Shown here: positions 49,641 through 62,062 of the stretch, piece after piece | Numbering within the stretch: position 1 is the stretch's first letter | Layout: each line of letters begins with the position of its first letter | Notes under the pieces: model-generated | Told to the model about the DNA's origin: nothing | The model's input: only the letters and a program-made list of their open reading frames with translations | Database searches by the model: none | Translations under genes and position numbers: made by a program | Source: Geosiphon pyriformis | Lineage: Eukaryota > Glomeromycota > Glomeromycetes > Archaeosporales > Geosiphonaceae | Length of the DNA stretch: 64,000 nucleotides | Assembly: GCA_016748015.1 (NCBI GenBank) | Contig: JAAOMT010000557.1 | Coordinates: forward strand, 62,001-126,000 | Direction of reading: 5' to 3'

Positions 49641-50340
49641 AAAAAAAGTTGAAAAAACAAATAAAAAAATAGACTAATAAGAAAATAATACTTAATAAGG
49701 AAGCATAATATTAGAAAATTATAATATATTGCTTAACAATAGGCATAATGTTAGTAAATTATAGTATACTGTTCAGCAATGAGCATATTATCAGAAAATC
49801 ATGGCATATTGTTTAGCAATAAGCATATTATTAAAAAAAATAGGACATATTACTCAAGAAAATGTAAAATTTTATATAACAAGAAATATGTATATATAGT
49901 AAGGATATTAGAAACAGAAAAGACAGAATTGATCTAAAAAAATCAGTTATAATCTATTAATTATCTAATACTTTTTTCTTCAAAAGATAGTTTTCTACAA
50001 CTTGAAATAGAATCTAATCACATATTAATAAAATATTAATTATTACCTGAATTCATATTATTATTACTTGATTAAAAAATATTAATTAATTATACACTAT
50101 CAATACTTTATATTAATAAAATCTAAGACTTAATTATACTGAACCAATAGCTTTTAATTATGATTATTGACAGAATATTAATTTTTTATTTTTTTTTATT
50201 TTTTTTATTTTTTTTTATTTTGTTTTCTGTGTTGTTTGTTAATTGATTAAAAGGATTAAGTGCTGAGTATTTAACATCAAGAATAATCTAGTAAAAAATT
50301 CAAGAATAAGATAGAAATTTAAGAATAATTTATATATAAT
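49640..50340 (+). mobile_element. Decayed LTR relic, plus orientation
   Basis: It shares with the intact LTR, in order: ATGTATATATAGTAAGGATATTAGAAACAG, CACTATCAATACTTTATATT, CAATAGCTTTTAATTATG, T-rich tract, TTAATTGATTAAAAGGATTAAGTGCTGAG and AATAATCTAGTAAAA. Boundaries are approximate; the 40-bp repeats at its start may belong to U3. Confidence 0.65.
49701..49858. repeat. 40-bp tandem repeat, four units
   Basis: Units at 49701-49740, 49741-49780, 49781-49820 and 49821-49858 each begin (A/G)(A/G)GCATA and the first three end AGCAAT or AACAAT after exactly 40 bases. They occupy the U3-like start of an LTR relic. Confidence 0.85.
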
Positions 50341-51938
50341 TACAAATAATATACAAATTTTATACTTTAATTAATTATTATCTTAGTAAATTTAAAAGTT
50401 TTTAAAAATATTGTTATATTAGTTTTTTAATACAAATTTTTGACTTAAAGTTATATAAAATCAGTTTATAGTATTACAGATTGGAGTAACAAGTTAATAG
50501 ATAGCAAGAAAAAACAGAATTATAAGGTAATAAAAGAAATCAAAGAAAATTTAACTTCAAAGAGTGAGATTAGTCTCATAAAATATCTCGGTGATTATAC
50601 TTTTCAAAAAATAACCAAAGAATTTGAAAGTAGAAAGATAGTCTGTACTGTCAACAAATAATTACACACTAGTATAATTCTATGCCTTATATTAGCATTC
50701 ATAGAATTCAATATTAGGTATTAGATATACTCTTTAGTCATATTTTATTTAATAATCTTTAAATGCTACAATTACACATTTCAGAAAAAAGGTAGAAAAT
50801 AACCAACAAGTAATCTTTTATCCCAAGATGTTCAAATACTTGAAGATAGAGAAAAAGAAAGAAAAATTAGCAATAAGAAAAAGATTAAGATGAAAGTTGT
50901 TATTTTATTTATTTTATTTTCTTGATTTCTAACATGTTTTGTTTTTTTATATGTTTTTCTACAGTTAAGAGATTCATTGCTTATATAGCTATTAAAAATG
51001 GTCAATAATCAAGTCAACAACTAGGTTAATGATCAGATCAATAATCAGGTTAATAATTAGGTTAATGATTAGGTCAACAGTCAGGTTATTGATTAGGTTA
51101 ATAATTACTTTCTAAAAATAGAGTGGCTAATTATATGATATTAGTGGCTAATACATATGATAACTAATAAAAAGTATGAATTTCAACCATAACAATAGAA
51201 ATTAAGTTATTATTTTTATTATAAATGCCAAATTATTTAAATTTTAAGATATTATTGTAAAATCTAATATATAAACCATATTTTTTTGCATTTATAAATA
51301 ATTTTTTTTTAATATTCAAATTAATAATATATTTAAACATTTAATTTAACAATTTCATACTTAATATATTCAGTTTGTAAGTATTGTTTTTATGCTAATA
51401 ATACTAAAATTATTTTTTTATAATCTATAAATTAATTCAAAAATAATTTTTTTAATTTAAAAATATTTGTAATAAATATAATAAAATTTAAGCATTCAGC
51501 TAAAAACTATAACAATGTTTTCCAAAAACTTTTTGTAAAACCTCAACATTTTACATTTAACAAAAAAGAAAAGAATTTGTTTAATAAAATTTAAGAATCA
51601 AGTCAAATAAATTATATTAACAGCTAATTTTAATGATTTTTCACTTCAAGTAATACTGACAATAATTAGTTAAGACATATCCCTTACCTTCTATTTCCAC
51701 ACTTGTTGAGAAATTAAGTAATTCATTGGCAATTTTTATAAATTCCTTCATACTACCTTCATGCTGCGCTCATAAATTCAGGTCGCCGAATGGAATAGGG
51801 CTTTCGATGCACTTGCCAATGTGCATTACCGGATTAAAGTAAATCATGACAGTCTTGTGCTGTAGATCGGTTTACTTGATTCCACGCTCATCAATGACTT
51901 AAAATTAATTACGTTTGACTCAACGCGTTACGTAGAGC
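50341..51938. other. Relic sequence and 3' flank of the EED-like gene
   Basis: No intact gene. The first part (50480-50680, 50800-50900) is purine-rich on the plus strand and looks like decayed coding DNA. A 12-bp array follows at 51001-51108, then AT-rich DNA. From about 51740 the base composition turns host-like, which should be the 3' UTR and downstream flank of the gene at 51939. Confidence 0.5.
51001..51108 (+). repeat. 12-bp tandem repeat, nine units
   Basis: Nine contiguous 12-mers of type GTTAATAATCAG fill exactly 108 bp. Read in frame they encode a Val-Asn-Asn-Gln tetrapeptide repeat in which several Gln (CAG) positions are now TAG, which suggests a decayed coding repeat. Confidence 0.9.
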
Positions 51939-54426
51939 TTACTCGTCTTCAGGCTCTTTGCCACGTGACATGGTAGTGCTATTGCCAGAAGCCGCGACTG
52001 TGTGCAATGTATTAGAATCAATAGAAATTTCACAACCACCACCAAGTAGCACCTCGTTCACGGTAGTTGTCGATGAATTTATGTTTCCAATACTAATACT
52101 TCGGTGCCAACACCAAATTTTTGAATCGTCAGAAACCCCCACCATCCATGCACCATCCTTAGAAAAAGCAATTTGTCGAATAACACTGCTATTTTTTTCG
52201 ACCTCAAGCATTCGCATAACCGTATGGTTTTGTCCATCTACCTCTTGCTTCCTAAGGCGTTTGCTGCTAGAATTATTTGTAATTACTCCGCCTTGATTGC
52301 TAGTGTCTTTCCGTCTATTGTTGGGAGTGATGATATTTACAGTCCCTTTACCCTTATTTCCTGCGTTGCCTCTCCCCTTGGGATTTGGAGTTAGGTCGAC
52401 AATTTTCTCCGAGGTAGTAGAAAGCTTTGTGGCACGTTGTTCGGAGACCTTTGTTACACTACTAGAGTTAAAATTAGCGAGAAAATCATCAAGTTTTTCA
52501 TCCTGTTCTTCTATCTCTTCTTTTAATTGGAGTGATTTGACAGAGGAAGAATCTGAGGTTGTTGAAGTTTTTTTCAGAGCTCCAGGACCTTTACTATTCT
52601 GAGTAAGGGAACTCTGCTGGGGCGAACTCGATGTTTTGGTTATGCCAGTATGAGCTATTTTTTTCTTCTCGTTTATATACTGTTCAATATAATGCGATAT
52701 GGCATTCTTAAGATCCCAAATATAGATTTTTCCTATCTGATTACCAGTTGCCAAAAAAAGATGATCAGGTGATAGACCAAACCGAAGAAACCAAATATTA
52801 CAATTGAGAAAGGGGAATTCGCATATTATGTCAAAATTTGCGGGTCGCTATTAAAATTCAAAAAAGCCATTAAATTATAGGTTGTGACTAAATTAAATAA
52901 GCATATTGCGCACCTTTGAATCAATGGCTGGACCTCCAACAACTGAGCCTTTTTCTGAAATTGGTTGCAGCACATTATCGTCTTCTACTAAATTCACACC
53001 AAGAGCTTTCCATAAGATTATCCTTGTTTCGGTGGCACATCTCGATAAAAGTAAATCCCCGTACCATCGGACACAGTCTACGTAGTTATTATGTAATCCG
53101 GTAGTAGAAAAGAGTGGAAAATGAACAAAAACCGGTAATCGACTAGCCGGGTTATTTTCGGGAATTGCACCTGCACAAATACATGATTGGACTTGATGCT
53201 TGAATATTGAGCGTGAAGGCGACGATACATTTACATTAGTTGATGACTTCGTGACGAAGGATACTTCTATGGCGCGCCTCATGGGAGGGCTGCAAAGTGA
53301 CCATATTTTTGCAGCGTGATCCATTCCACCAGAAGCAATGTAGTCACCTGATAAATGAAAATCCTAATAAAATTGAGAACATAAAATATTATGAATTCAC
53401 GCAGTCTTTATATCAAATTAAAAATTAGAAAAAGATATAGCCCTTACAATGCTTAGAACGGGTTCTCGATGGCCGTATTCACCACCAAAGACGGCAATAA
53501 CCCGTGCTGTTTCTACATTCCATAATCTGATGGAGAAATCCTTACTGGCTGAGAGCAGGAGAGATGGCGACTTGGGATGAAATTTGAGATCATTAATTTC
53601 CTAAATTAAGAATTTGAGCAAATTGGACTTGATCGTTAATTTAGCCGTGAACTTGATTGCAATATTGGGGAATTTAGTAAATTTGAAATAATTGTGAACT
53701 TACATCTCCATGCCCAGCAAGTACCTTGTTATGATAATATTGATTATTGGAAAAGCTTGATAAAATACTCAATTTGAAACAAAACTGGATGGTTTAAATA
53801 GATACCTTGATTATAGCTCTACTACTTGTATCCAGAATTTTGACTAGTCCACTAGCACCAGCAGCTGCTAGCCATGGGGCTCCAGTTGTTGGTTTGAAAG
53901 ACCAAGCGCAGCAATAAAAATTTTCTTGAACCTTTCCAATATTCAGATAGTAATGGTAAATGAGAAAGAGGATCGTAAAGAGAACAGTTTCCTTACATGT
54001 TCATCCTCGTATAGTTGTAATATTTTGGCACCTTCGGTTCGAGAGATTCCCGGTGATGGATGACGCAAAGAAAAAATAATTATCTATTTATTAAAAGTTC
54101 GTGGAAATCAAAAGAAAAGTTCCAATTTCAAAAAAGAATAGTAATATAAATGAAGTGTAGGAAAAGGAAGATCACTTTAAACGACTTGGGTCAAACCTTC
54201 CTGCCCCCGACAGCGGCAAAGACAGTATCATCGCGTGGATTTTGTGGATTGAAGGCAATTCCGTAGAAAGGAGCTTTTGAAGTGGACTCCTTTATTATTT
54301 GAAATTAGTGTTCACAAATAATTTTGGAAATTTAAAGAAAATAACCTCTTGCTTCTGTTTTGGGTTACCGCTATTATATGCCGAATGGCAAAGTCTTTTA
54401 AATAATTCATAAATAATTCTGGGCTT
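51939..54426 (-). CDS. EED: EED/ESC-like WD40 protein (Polycomb PRC2 subunit)
   Basis: Exons (minus) about 54426-54346, 54289-54197, 54083-53997, 53931-53806, 53724-53704, 53600-53448, 53363-52914 and 52847-51939; about 612 residues plus an uncertain first exon. EED-specific words: [151 protein letters not shown] is the seven-bladed propeller that binds H3K27me3 and activates EZH2. Cage-type aromatics appear kept (F/Y, Y, W and F for the last Tyr). A Ser/Thr/Lys-rich insert of over 110 residues precedes the last blade. The 21-nt exon VLAGHGD is unusually small. The start codon was not resolved. Confidence 0.88.
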
Positions 54427-54981
54427 AAACAGAAAGTTGATAAGAGGCACTCTGTTTCAGTCTTATCATTCAGTGAAAAATTGACGCGTTTTATGAAATC
54501 TATTATACATCAGAAAAAAAAATACACATTAGGTATTTTAAATTTTAGTAACCCTTAATTAATTACTTTTAATCTCAAGCATTATTAAAAAATTAGATTT
54601 TTCAGAAAACGATTTTCTAAAGTAATAATAAAATAATTTTGCACTAATCACTAAAAAATATAAAATTTTATTAAATTTACATGTCATATTAAATATATTA
54701 AATATTATAAAATTAATTATTTCAAATGCTTTTACAATTCAAATAATTAATTTATACTAATTTAATTTAAGATTACAATCATATGTTAGTTATTTTTTAA
54801 ATATAAATATTAAATATAAATGTTTAACACAAATTTTTTAATTTAAACCTATATATATTATAATCTAATATTAAGATACCACTTTTCTTTAAATTTATTA
54901 ACTTGCACTTTGAATATAAAATGGTGAAAGAACAAAATTTTCAGGATGAATAAAGAGGAATTACGATTCCTATTTTGTATT
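54427..54981. other. Intergenic AT-rich region
   Basis: It holds the 5' end and promoter of the EED-like gene (possibly a missed first coding exon near 54450-54560) and the 3' UTR of the dehydrogenase gene. No repeat or RNA gene was recognised. Confidence 0.5.
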
Positions 54982-57025
54982 TTATAAACCACCGAAATTA
55001 ATATACTTGATATTTAAGAATTCATCGATGCCATACTTTGAGCCTTCACGCCCGAGACCGGAATGTTTGATCTGTTAATGATAGACAAAAACAACATTTC
55101 AAAAAAGAAATGTACCACAAAAGTTATGAATCGATATTTTCTAAACATAAAGAGACCTTTTATCTAATAAATTCATTTTTAAATAAATCACTTACCCCGC
55201 CAAACGGCGCTTCGCAGGCACTGACTAATCCACAATTAATACCAACCATTCCAACTTCTAGCGCTTCAGCAACACGCCAACAACGCCCGACATCACGACT
55301 ATAGAAATAACCGGCCAGCCCACTTTCAGTTGAATTAGCCATTTCAATCACTTCCTCTTCAGTGTCAAATTTATATAGACCAGCGATAGGACCAAAAGTC
55401 TCTTCTTCATCAATGAGCATTCCCGGTTTAATACCGGTAATCACTGTAGGATCGAAAAAGTTTCCACCTTGATAAGTGCCACCCACTAGTATTTCGGCAC
55501 CTTTTGAGATTGCATCTTCAACATGCCGCAAACATTTCTCAATTGCCTTATGGTTGATTAGAGGCCCATGAGTGGTCTCTGGATTGAGGCCATCCCCTAC
55601 GCGAAAGCCAGCAACTCTTTGTGCTAGTCTGGAAGCGAACTCAGCGTGAATGGAGGATTGGATAAAAATGCGATTGGGGGACACACATGTTTGACCGGTG
55701 CTGCGGAATTTTGAAGTAATGGCACCTGTTTTCAACAAAAGTTTTTTAAAATCTAAAAATACCTTGGGAAATTTCTAAAATAGAAAACTTTATTCTACCA
55801 ACCTTCAACCGCAGATTCCAGATCTGCATCATCAAAGACAATGAATGGGGCGTTACCTCCTAATTCTAATGTTATCTTTTTTAATGTGCTGGAACTTTGT
55901 TGCATCAATAATCGTCCAACTTGGGTCTATTGGCCAATTAATCAAAATAATTAATCCAAAATCAATAATAATCCTGATTAATAATTTTAATACTAACAGA
56001 GCCAGTGAAGGTAATTTTTTTAACGTTGGGATTTGTGGTTAATTCTAACCCAACATTCTTTTGATTCTCATGAGTCGTCACAACATTTATTACTCCTTTT
56101 GGTATTCCTGCTCTGTTGGCCAACTCAACAATAGCCAATGCTGAAAATGGGGTTTCCGGGGCAGGTTTAATAACGACTGTACAGCCAGCGGCTATAGCCG
56201 CTCCAATTTTACGAGTGATCATAGCATTTGGGAAATTCCATGGAGTAATTATACCCACTACACCAACAGCTTGTTTTTGCACAACAAATCGCTGATTCTT
56301 GATAGGCGCAGGTATAATATCTCCATATGTTCGCCTTGCCTCTTCAGCAAACCATTCAATGAAACTCGCGCCGTATTTTATCTCACCAAGAGATTCAGAC
56401 AAGGGTTTACCATTCTCTAAAGTTAAAATTAAGGCGAGATCTTTTTGATGCTCCATCATAAGTGAATACCAAGTCATGAGTAGATCATGTCTGTACTGCT
56501 CCAAAGATGATAGTGGAATGAAATTACGTTCAGACGCGTTTCAATAGTCCAAACGGAGAAGTACCTTCGCAGTTTGACCTGCCCATCCCTTAAAGGCCTC
56601 TCTTGCAACCTTAATAGCTATCTGAGTGTCCTCTACATCCATCTCTGGTGCTTGCCCAATCTCCTTGTCCGTGGCTGGGTCTAACAAATTTCATTCCCTT
56701 TAGTAAGAATGTTAAATTAAATAAGGGCAGCAACGTACCGAAAACTAAAAAGGTTTTCCCTGAAATCGATTTAACCCAGTTGCCATTAAGGAAAGCTGAT
56801 TGGCGAAACAGCAAGGGGTCTTTAAGCTGTTCAAGTTGATCTTGTTAAAAAGGGTAATTTACGACCAAGCAAAAATGTATTGGGTCGCCTGACCTGGGGT
56901 ATCCCGGCCCTAGTGTTAATATGTCTGCTCATTGATAATTTTGGAAAATCAATCTGAAAAGATTTTGCAAAAAGTCTTTTTGGACATAATATGTGTGAGA
57001 AGCAGGTTAAGACTCTTAAACCCAT
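54982..57025 (-). CDS. Succinate-semialdehyde dehydrogenase (mitochondrial)
   Basis: Exons 57025-56894, 56826-56739, 56680-56565, 56495-55998, 55926-55803, 55725-55196 and 55071-54982 give 525 residues. An ALDH-superfamily enzyme with SSADH (gabD/UGA2) features: [102 protein letters not shown] (general-base Glu), [11 protein letters not shown] (nucleophile Cys), [13 protein letters not shown], and the C-terminal [28 protein letters not shown] split by the last intron. It oxidises succinate semialdehyde to succinate in the GABA shunt. An N-terminal Arg/Lys/Phe-rich leader suggests mitochondrial import. All catalytic residues are present. It shares a divergent intergenic region with the ELL gene. 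Confidence 0.92.
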
Positions 57026-57634
57026 TTTTATAAGTTTAAAGCTAGGATATGACGATTAGATTTCTTATAAAAAAAGGGTTCAGCTGATTATCTTTTCCGG
57101 TAAATATTGAGGCCACATGACAATTGAATTTTGATCATTGTACTCCTCGAAGTAAAAGAGAGTAAGGTTAATCCAGAATAAACCTGGGCATTCAAAAATT
57201 ACATCTTTGTTAGAGCAAAGCCGAAAGTATGGATACTTTGAAGCAAAATGTGCAAAACAAAGGGAGTGAGTAAAATCTTCAAGATGTGATGTTAGCACCG
57301 ACATAAACAGGGCAAAGGGAATGCGTAAAAATGTCAGATATAAAAACAAGAGCAATGCTCACATCGAAGGCATATGGGTAACACTGCAAGCTTGAGCAAG
57401 CAAACTTGCGGGTTAATAAAAAGCGATTTTCAGTAGAATAGAGAAATCTAGTAAACAAAGCAATAGATGAAATTTTAAATAAATTCAATCACATTCCTGC
57501 AACAATAATACATTTAAACATATTTTGTTTTAAATAAAATGTTGCATTTGGTCATCCATTATACTTTATGCCTATTTTGGTTATATATTTATTTTTCAAC
57601 TTATTATAATCAGTGAACAATATTTTCACACAAA
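57026..57634. other. Divergent promoter region (SSADH / ELL)
   Basis: 609 bp between two divergently transcribed genes. Two overlapping minus-strand open frames (57488-57279 and 57355-57080) lack any recognisable domain and are not called. No clear TATA or operator was identified. Confidence 0.55.
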
Positions 57635-59438
57635 ATGCCTTTACCGAAAGGAAAGCTAGAAATTTCCGGCGGTGAGTCGAGAACAAAGGTTATCCAGGTG
57701 AATCTCACCGAAGAAGTCTTACGCATCTTACATCATAAGGAAACACAGGGACAGAACTTATCTCTGCGTTATGATCCAAAGAAACAAGGAGTTTTGGTAA
57801 AAGTGTTCCCAGACTTTTGTTTAACTTAAGGTTATTTTTTTGTCATTTTAAACAGAATTTGCTTCATATAGACCATTCGTGCAGGTAATGAGTCGTTTGA
57901 TTGCGTACCGAACGCAAAACCCGTGGAAATCAGCAAGGTTTATTTTCACCAGTCTTCTCCTGAGCTTAAATTCGTGGGTGATGTAACCAGTGAAGCTACC
58001 CTAAAGACCTTGCAGGACGATATCAAATTTCAAAACCTCCGGGGGAAAATAAAAGCTAGCACTAGAGCCGCTGAGCAGCAAAAACAAGCTCGAAAGTAAA
58101 CCATTTTTTATATGAATTGCATTGTGAGATGTCAATTGTGATTATAACCCATTTTCAATCGAACAGAATCGTCTTGTTGGATGATAAAGCAAAACCCAAA
58201 AACAATCCGAGCCAATCAATTTCATCTCGAGCCACTGCAACACGCCCCTCGAAATCCTCCTCGACTCCAAGTAAATCTTCGACAACAGAAAAGCGGACCG
58301 TTGAATCTCGACAAGCTTCACAGAAAACTCCACCTGAGAAATCTAAGGGAGTACCTCTTCGTCAGAGGCTCATTCAACTCTTGGCCTTAAAAGAATTACC
58401 ATTGAATGAAATTGTACAAAAAACGCGATCAAACAAAGAGCAAGCTGTAAAGCTCCTACAATCGGTAAACAATGTACTACAGGCTTTACATATATATTCA
58501 TTTCACTAAATTGAACGTCTTTATAGATTGCTGTTAATTCTCGCGATGTTTGGAAGTTGAAAAACGAAGCTTACAAGGAGGTGAAAATATATGAATGGCC
58601 CCAATATTTGACTCGAGAGATCATGATTGTAGTGGATAAAGCTACAAAAGCATTCAATTCGTTAAAATTACCCAAAGATGCTCCTGAATGGCGTAACTTA
58701 CGCCCTGCGGTTGAAAATGGCCTCAAAAGGGAAGCACCTGCGAGTACAAGCACGATATCTAACTCGAAAGTGGTAACAGTGTCTACATCAGAACACCCTG
58801 AAGCACCTTCTACCAAACGACGTAAGGTTCAGAGTCATCCTCAAAAACAGCCTGTTGCTGCCCCAAATTTAAAGGCTCCCGCTGCTAAAAGGACTCTCAA
58901 AAAAACCGGACAACCAGTCAAAAACATCAAAGTAGTCACCCCATCCCCTTCTCCTGCCCCTCAACCATCCCAAACTAATGCTGACGAAATGCAAGATGTG
59001 ATAGCCTCTTCCCCTAGTGGTTCTTCTATCACAAACGCAAGTGTTGGTGGAAAATCTGGTTCGCCATCTTCCACTTCCACTTCCACCTCAATTACAATCA
59101 CTAAAAATCCTCCCAAGGAGCAATTTCATGTACCGCGCGTTAATACCCTTAAACTTTTTAATGAGCAGACTCGAATTTTTAAAGAAAAATACAAGCGCTA
59201 CAGTGAATTATTTAGTGAAATACAAAAGAAAGGCAAGGATTTGACAGCAGCAATGGCACAAACCGAAAAAGCTGATATCGCTCAGCAGATTCGGGATGAA
59301 TTTGGAGCAAATGGAGTCGTCAACCACATAGTGCACGAGTATACTGAAATCAAAGAACAACTGACTGCGATCAAACAAGAATTATGGCGTGCATCAAAGG
59401 ATGAGGTTTTTGGTGAAGATGAAGATGAGGAAATTTGA
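57635..59438 (+). CDS. ELL: ELL-type RNA polymerase II elongation factor
   Basis: Exons 57635-57796, 57872-58095, 58167-58464 and 58527-59438 give 531 residues. The N-terminal ELL domain: VIQVNLTEEVLRIL, LSLRYDPKKQGVLTIRAGNE, SFDCVPN, then the winged-helix-like LRQRLIQLLALKELPLNEIV and WKLKNEAYKEVKIYEWPQYL. A Pro/Ser/Thr-rich middle with a basic KRRK patch follows, and the C-terminal occludin/ELL coiled coil (FKEKYKRYSELFSEIQKKGK ... YTEIKEQLTAIKQELWR) ends in an acidic tail EDEDEEI. ELL proteins suppress Pol II pausing as part of elongation complexes in the nucleus. Both diagnostic domains are present, so the call is strong despite low overall similarity to animal ELL. Confidence 0.85.
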
Positions 59439-59640
59439 TGAAGTAACTGAATTTTTAACGCGATAGATCATATTTGTATATTATAATTAAAATCAAAAAG
59501 TATTTCAAAAATAGTGCATTAATAAAAGGGAACATTTAAAATTTTTCTTGGGTTACATGTAATCATTATGTTCGGTGGTTTCCATCAATCAATTACAATA
59601 AATTGATTTACTTTTTTTGTGTTTATATAGATGTTATAGG

Positions 59641-61862
59641 TTAAACTGATCGATTTCGCTCATATTGATTGTAGGCTTGAGAATGAGCCTGGAGTTCAGG
59701 TGGCAGTCCCTGTGTGGGTAAAGGGGGAGGTCCCTACATTTTGAGTCAGAAGAATTAGTCACTTTTATCTAAAAGTATTTCTTGAAACTTTAATCATCTA
59801 CCTGTGTTATCAGCTGCCAAATCGTTGTTTTGCTTTCCTTTAGTTGCTTTTCAAAAAATTCTTGCTCTTGTTTCAATAATTTTTGGAGCTCTGGAGCCTG
59901 CTCTTTTAGCTTTTTATAATTTTCCATGAATTCTCTGCGGAGGTCTTGGCGAGTCAACTCAAATTGTTGATGAGGTGTATATTGTTCTTGCTATTTATGA
60001 AAAATATTGACACCCAATAACGAAACTGTGCAATTGTTAAGCTTAAAAATTATTCAATAAACTTACCATCTGACTGCCCAAACCACCTCCGAGCCAACTT
60101 GCCAATCCCTTTTTTGATTGTTTGGTTTCTTCCCATCTCACTCGACTTTGCTCCTTGCATTCTTTTTCCCACTTTGCATAAGCTTCTGGTATGGGTTTCC
60201 CTTGATATTGGGTCAGTATAGGACGAACATCTTTCATATCAGCCAAATAGAAATTCAAATAGATATCTAAATAGACATTAAAGTTTTAGAAAACCTTGTA
60301 AAATATAACCATGAAAAATTCGATTCTTACTCACGTTCCAGAAATGGTATGATATCAATCAAGAATGTGTCTGAAGAGTCCCCCTTCCATGGAGGAACAG
60401 CTATGGCGTTGTCAGGTTGTAATGCATAAGCTTCAGGATTTGAATCCATAACGATTACTTTGGAGAGATCACGGTTTAACTTTGATAGATCCTAAAAATT
60501 TATTGGTTCTCTTTTTAATTTACAAGTCTGCAAAGTAAATTTTGATCAAGAAAATTTTTTTTGATAAAGTATCAACACCTTCACATGCTTGCCTTCAACA
60601 TATCTTGTAGCCTCTCTAAAAAGTTTGAAAGGTACAAGTTGAAGTGGATCTAGTTTGTTGACCACTTGTTCGGCAATCTACATGAATGAATTCAAACGAA
60701 TCTTGAGGTTAATAAGAGTTAATATACCTTATATGATAGAAAAACTGATTAAATCCAAACCTACATATTGTGGCTGAGATGTGAAAATAACCTCCTCAAA
60801 CAAACTGGACATGTAGGCCAAGAAGTAATCAACGCCTGGTCGTTTAGCTGTCCGCCAACCATGTTCTCTCTAAAGTAATCATGGTCACGTTTACTTAATC
60901 CTGATTTTTGACTCATTAGATTTTCCTTCACAACAACAATTACTTACATCCCAAGTGGAATATATTAAAGTCTCATCAAGATTGATCACAAGAGTGAGTG
61001 CTGGGTAATTTGGTAATAATTCTTTATCCGGTAAAAGTTTATCAGAAGGAGGCTCGGTGAAGAACTTGAATTGAAATTGGTTTACTAAGTTAATAATGTG
61101 TCATAAAGTGGTTAAAACCAGAAAAAGCGAGGGGTTCATTTATTTTCTCACTTGAGAGAAATCCTTTGAGCGTGCCCCGAAACGTTGTAACCACGCGTTT
61201 AGTGGCTTCAGATCTTTGTACTATGACAAATTTGAAAGTAAATTTTCTTTGGTGTTGAAAACGAATAAAGTCAGAAAAAGAAAAAAAAAGTGTTCAAATT
61301 GCGGTTATGTTTACCTGATTTTCTCTATCATTATCAAAAGGTCGTCCTAAAAAAAGGGGGTGATGATATACAGCCATTGAACAAGAACATATTGCATCTG
61401 GAGAATTGGATCGAACATCTCAAAAATACCCGAATAAACAATCCCTCCAATTGATGAGCCCATTAAAAGAATTGAGAGTCCTTTGATAAAAAGTTTGAAT
61501 CCTGGACTCATATTGTCGGTTTTTGCCATGCCACGGGAAGCTTTCAGCTTTTTTGGAGATTTAGAAGGCTGTATTGAGTTTGAAGGTACGGCCAAAGCAT
61601 TTGGTGAGCTTTGGCCCTGGGGATTTTTAGTTTCGCTTTCAATCGGCCTCGGTTGTTCGGCTGTGTATAGACGAAGATCATGTTTTAAGATTGGTTTTTG
61701 GATGAGAAATACTTTAAGATGTTCTCGTTGAAAAAGGGTTAAAACAGTATAATTCTGTTTTTGAATATTCACACACAAAAGTTTATTTACGGAGACTCGT
61801 GGAGTTTTTGGAAGACCCACGAACAAGGCAGTAGTTAGCCGAGTTGCCAAGGTAATTGCCAT
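59641..61862 (-). CDS. TIM50: TIM50, mitochondrial presequence translocase subunit
   Basis: Ten exons: 61862-61430, 61346-61315, 61220-61152, 61064-60948, 60869-60765, 60677-60579, 60491-60335, 60266-60067, 59990-59802 and 59733-59641; 497 residues. A positively charged presequence ([14 protein letters not shown]), a Pro/Ser-rich matrix stretch, one transmembrane helix (about residues 124-144, [20 protein letters not shown]), then an FCP1/NIF-type intermembrane-space domain: [114 protein letters not shown]50 receives presequence proteins for the TIM23 channel. The DxDx(T/V) phosphatase box is NLDETL, degenerate as in the family. The C-terminus is helical and Gln/Glu-rich. A 32-nt microexon (61346-61315) is required for frame. 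Confidence 0.92.
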
Positions 61863-62062
61863 GAGTGGTTTAATATAAGCAATTAAGAATAAGAAGTTGA
61901 GTTAAACATTTCTCTAAAATAAAATTTTTCGTTTCAATTCTTATTTTGGAAAATCAATGGGAAAATCATGATTGTATAAGCCGTAATCGGGTTAGATTGT
62001 GACTCAAAATTTTTTTTTTGAAATTTACTATTTTTGGATGGTAAAGCTTTTATTACATTTTT

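Noticed and set aside
57080-57488. Two overlapping minus-strand frames between SSADH and ELL
   Set aside because: They sit in different frames, share no recognisable domain and fill a divergent promoter region; chance open frames are more likely.
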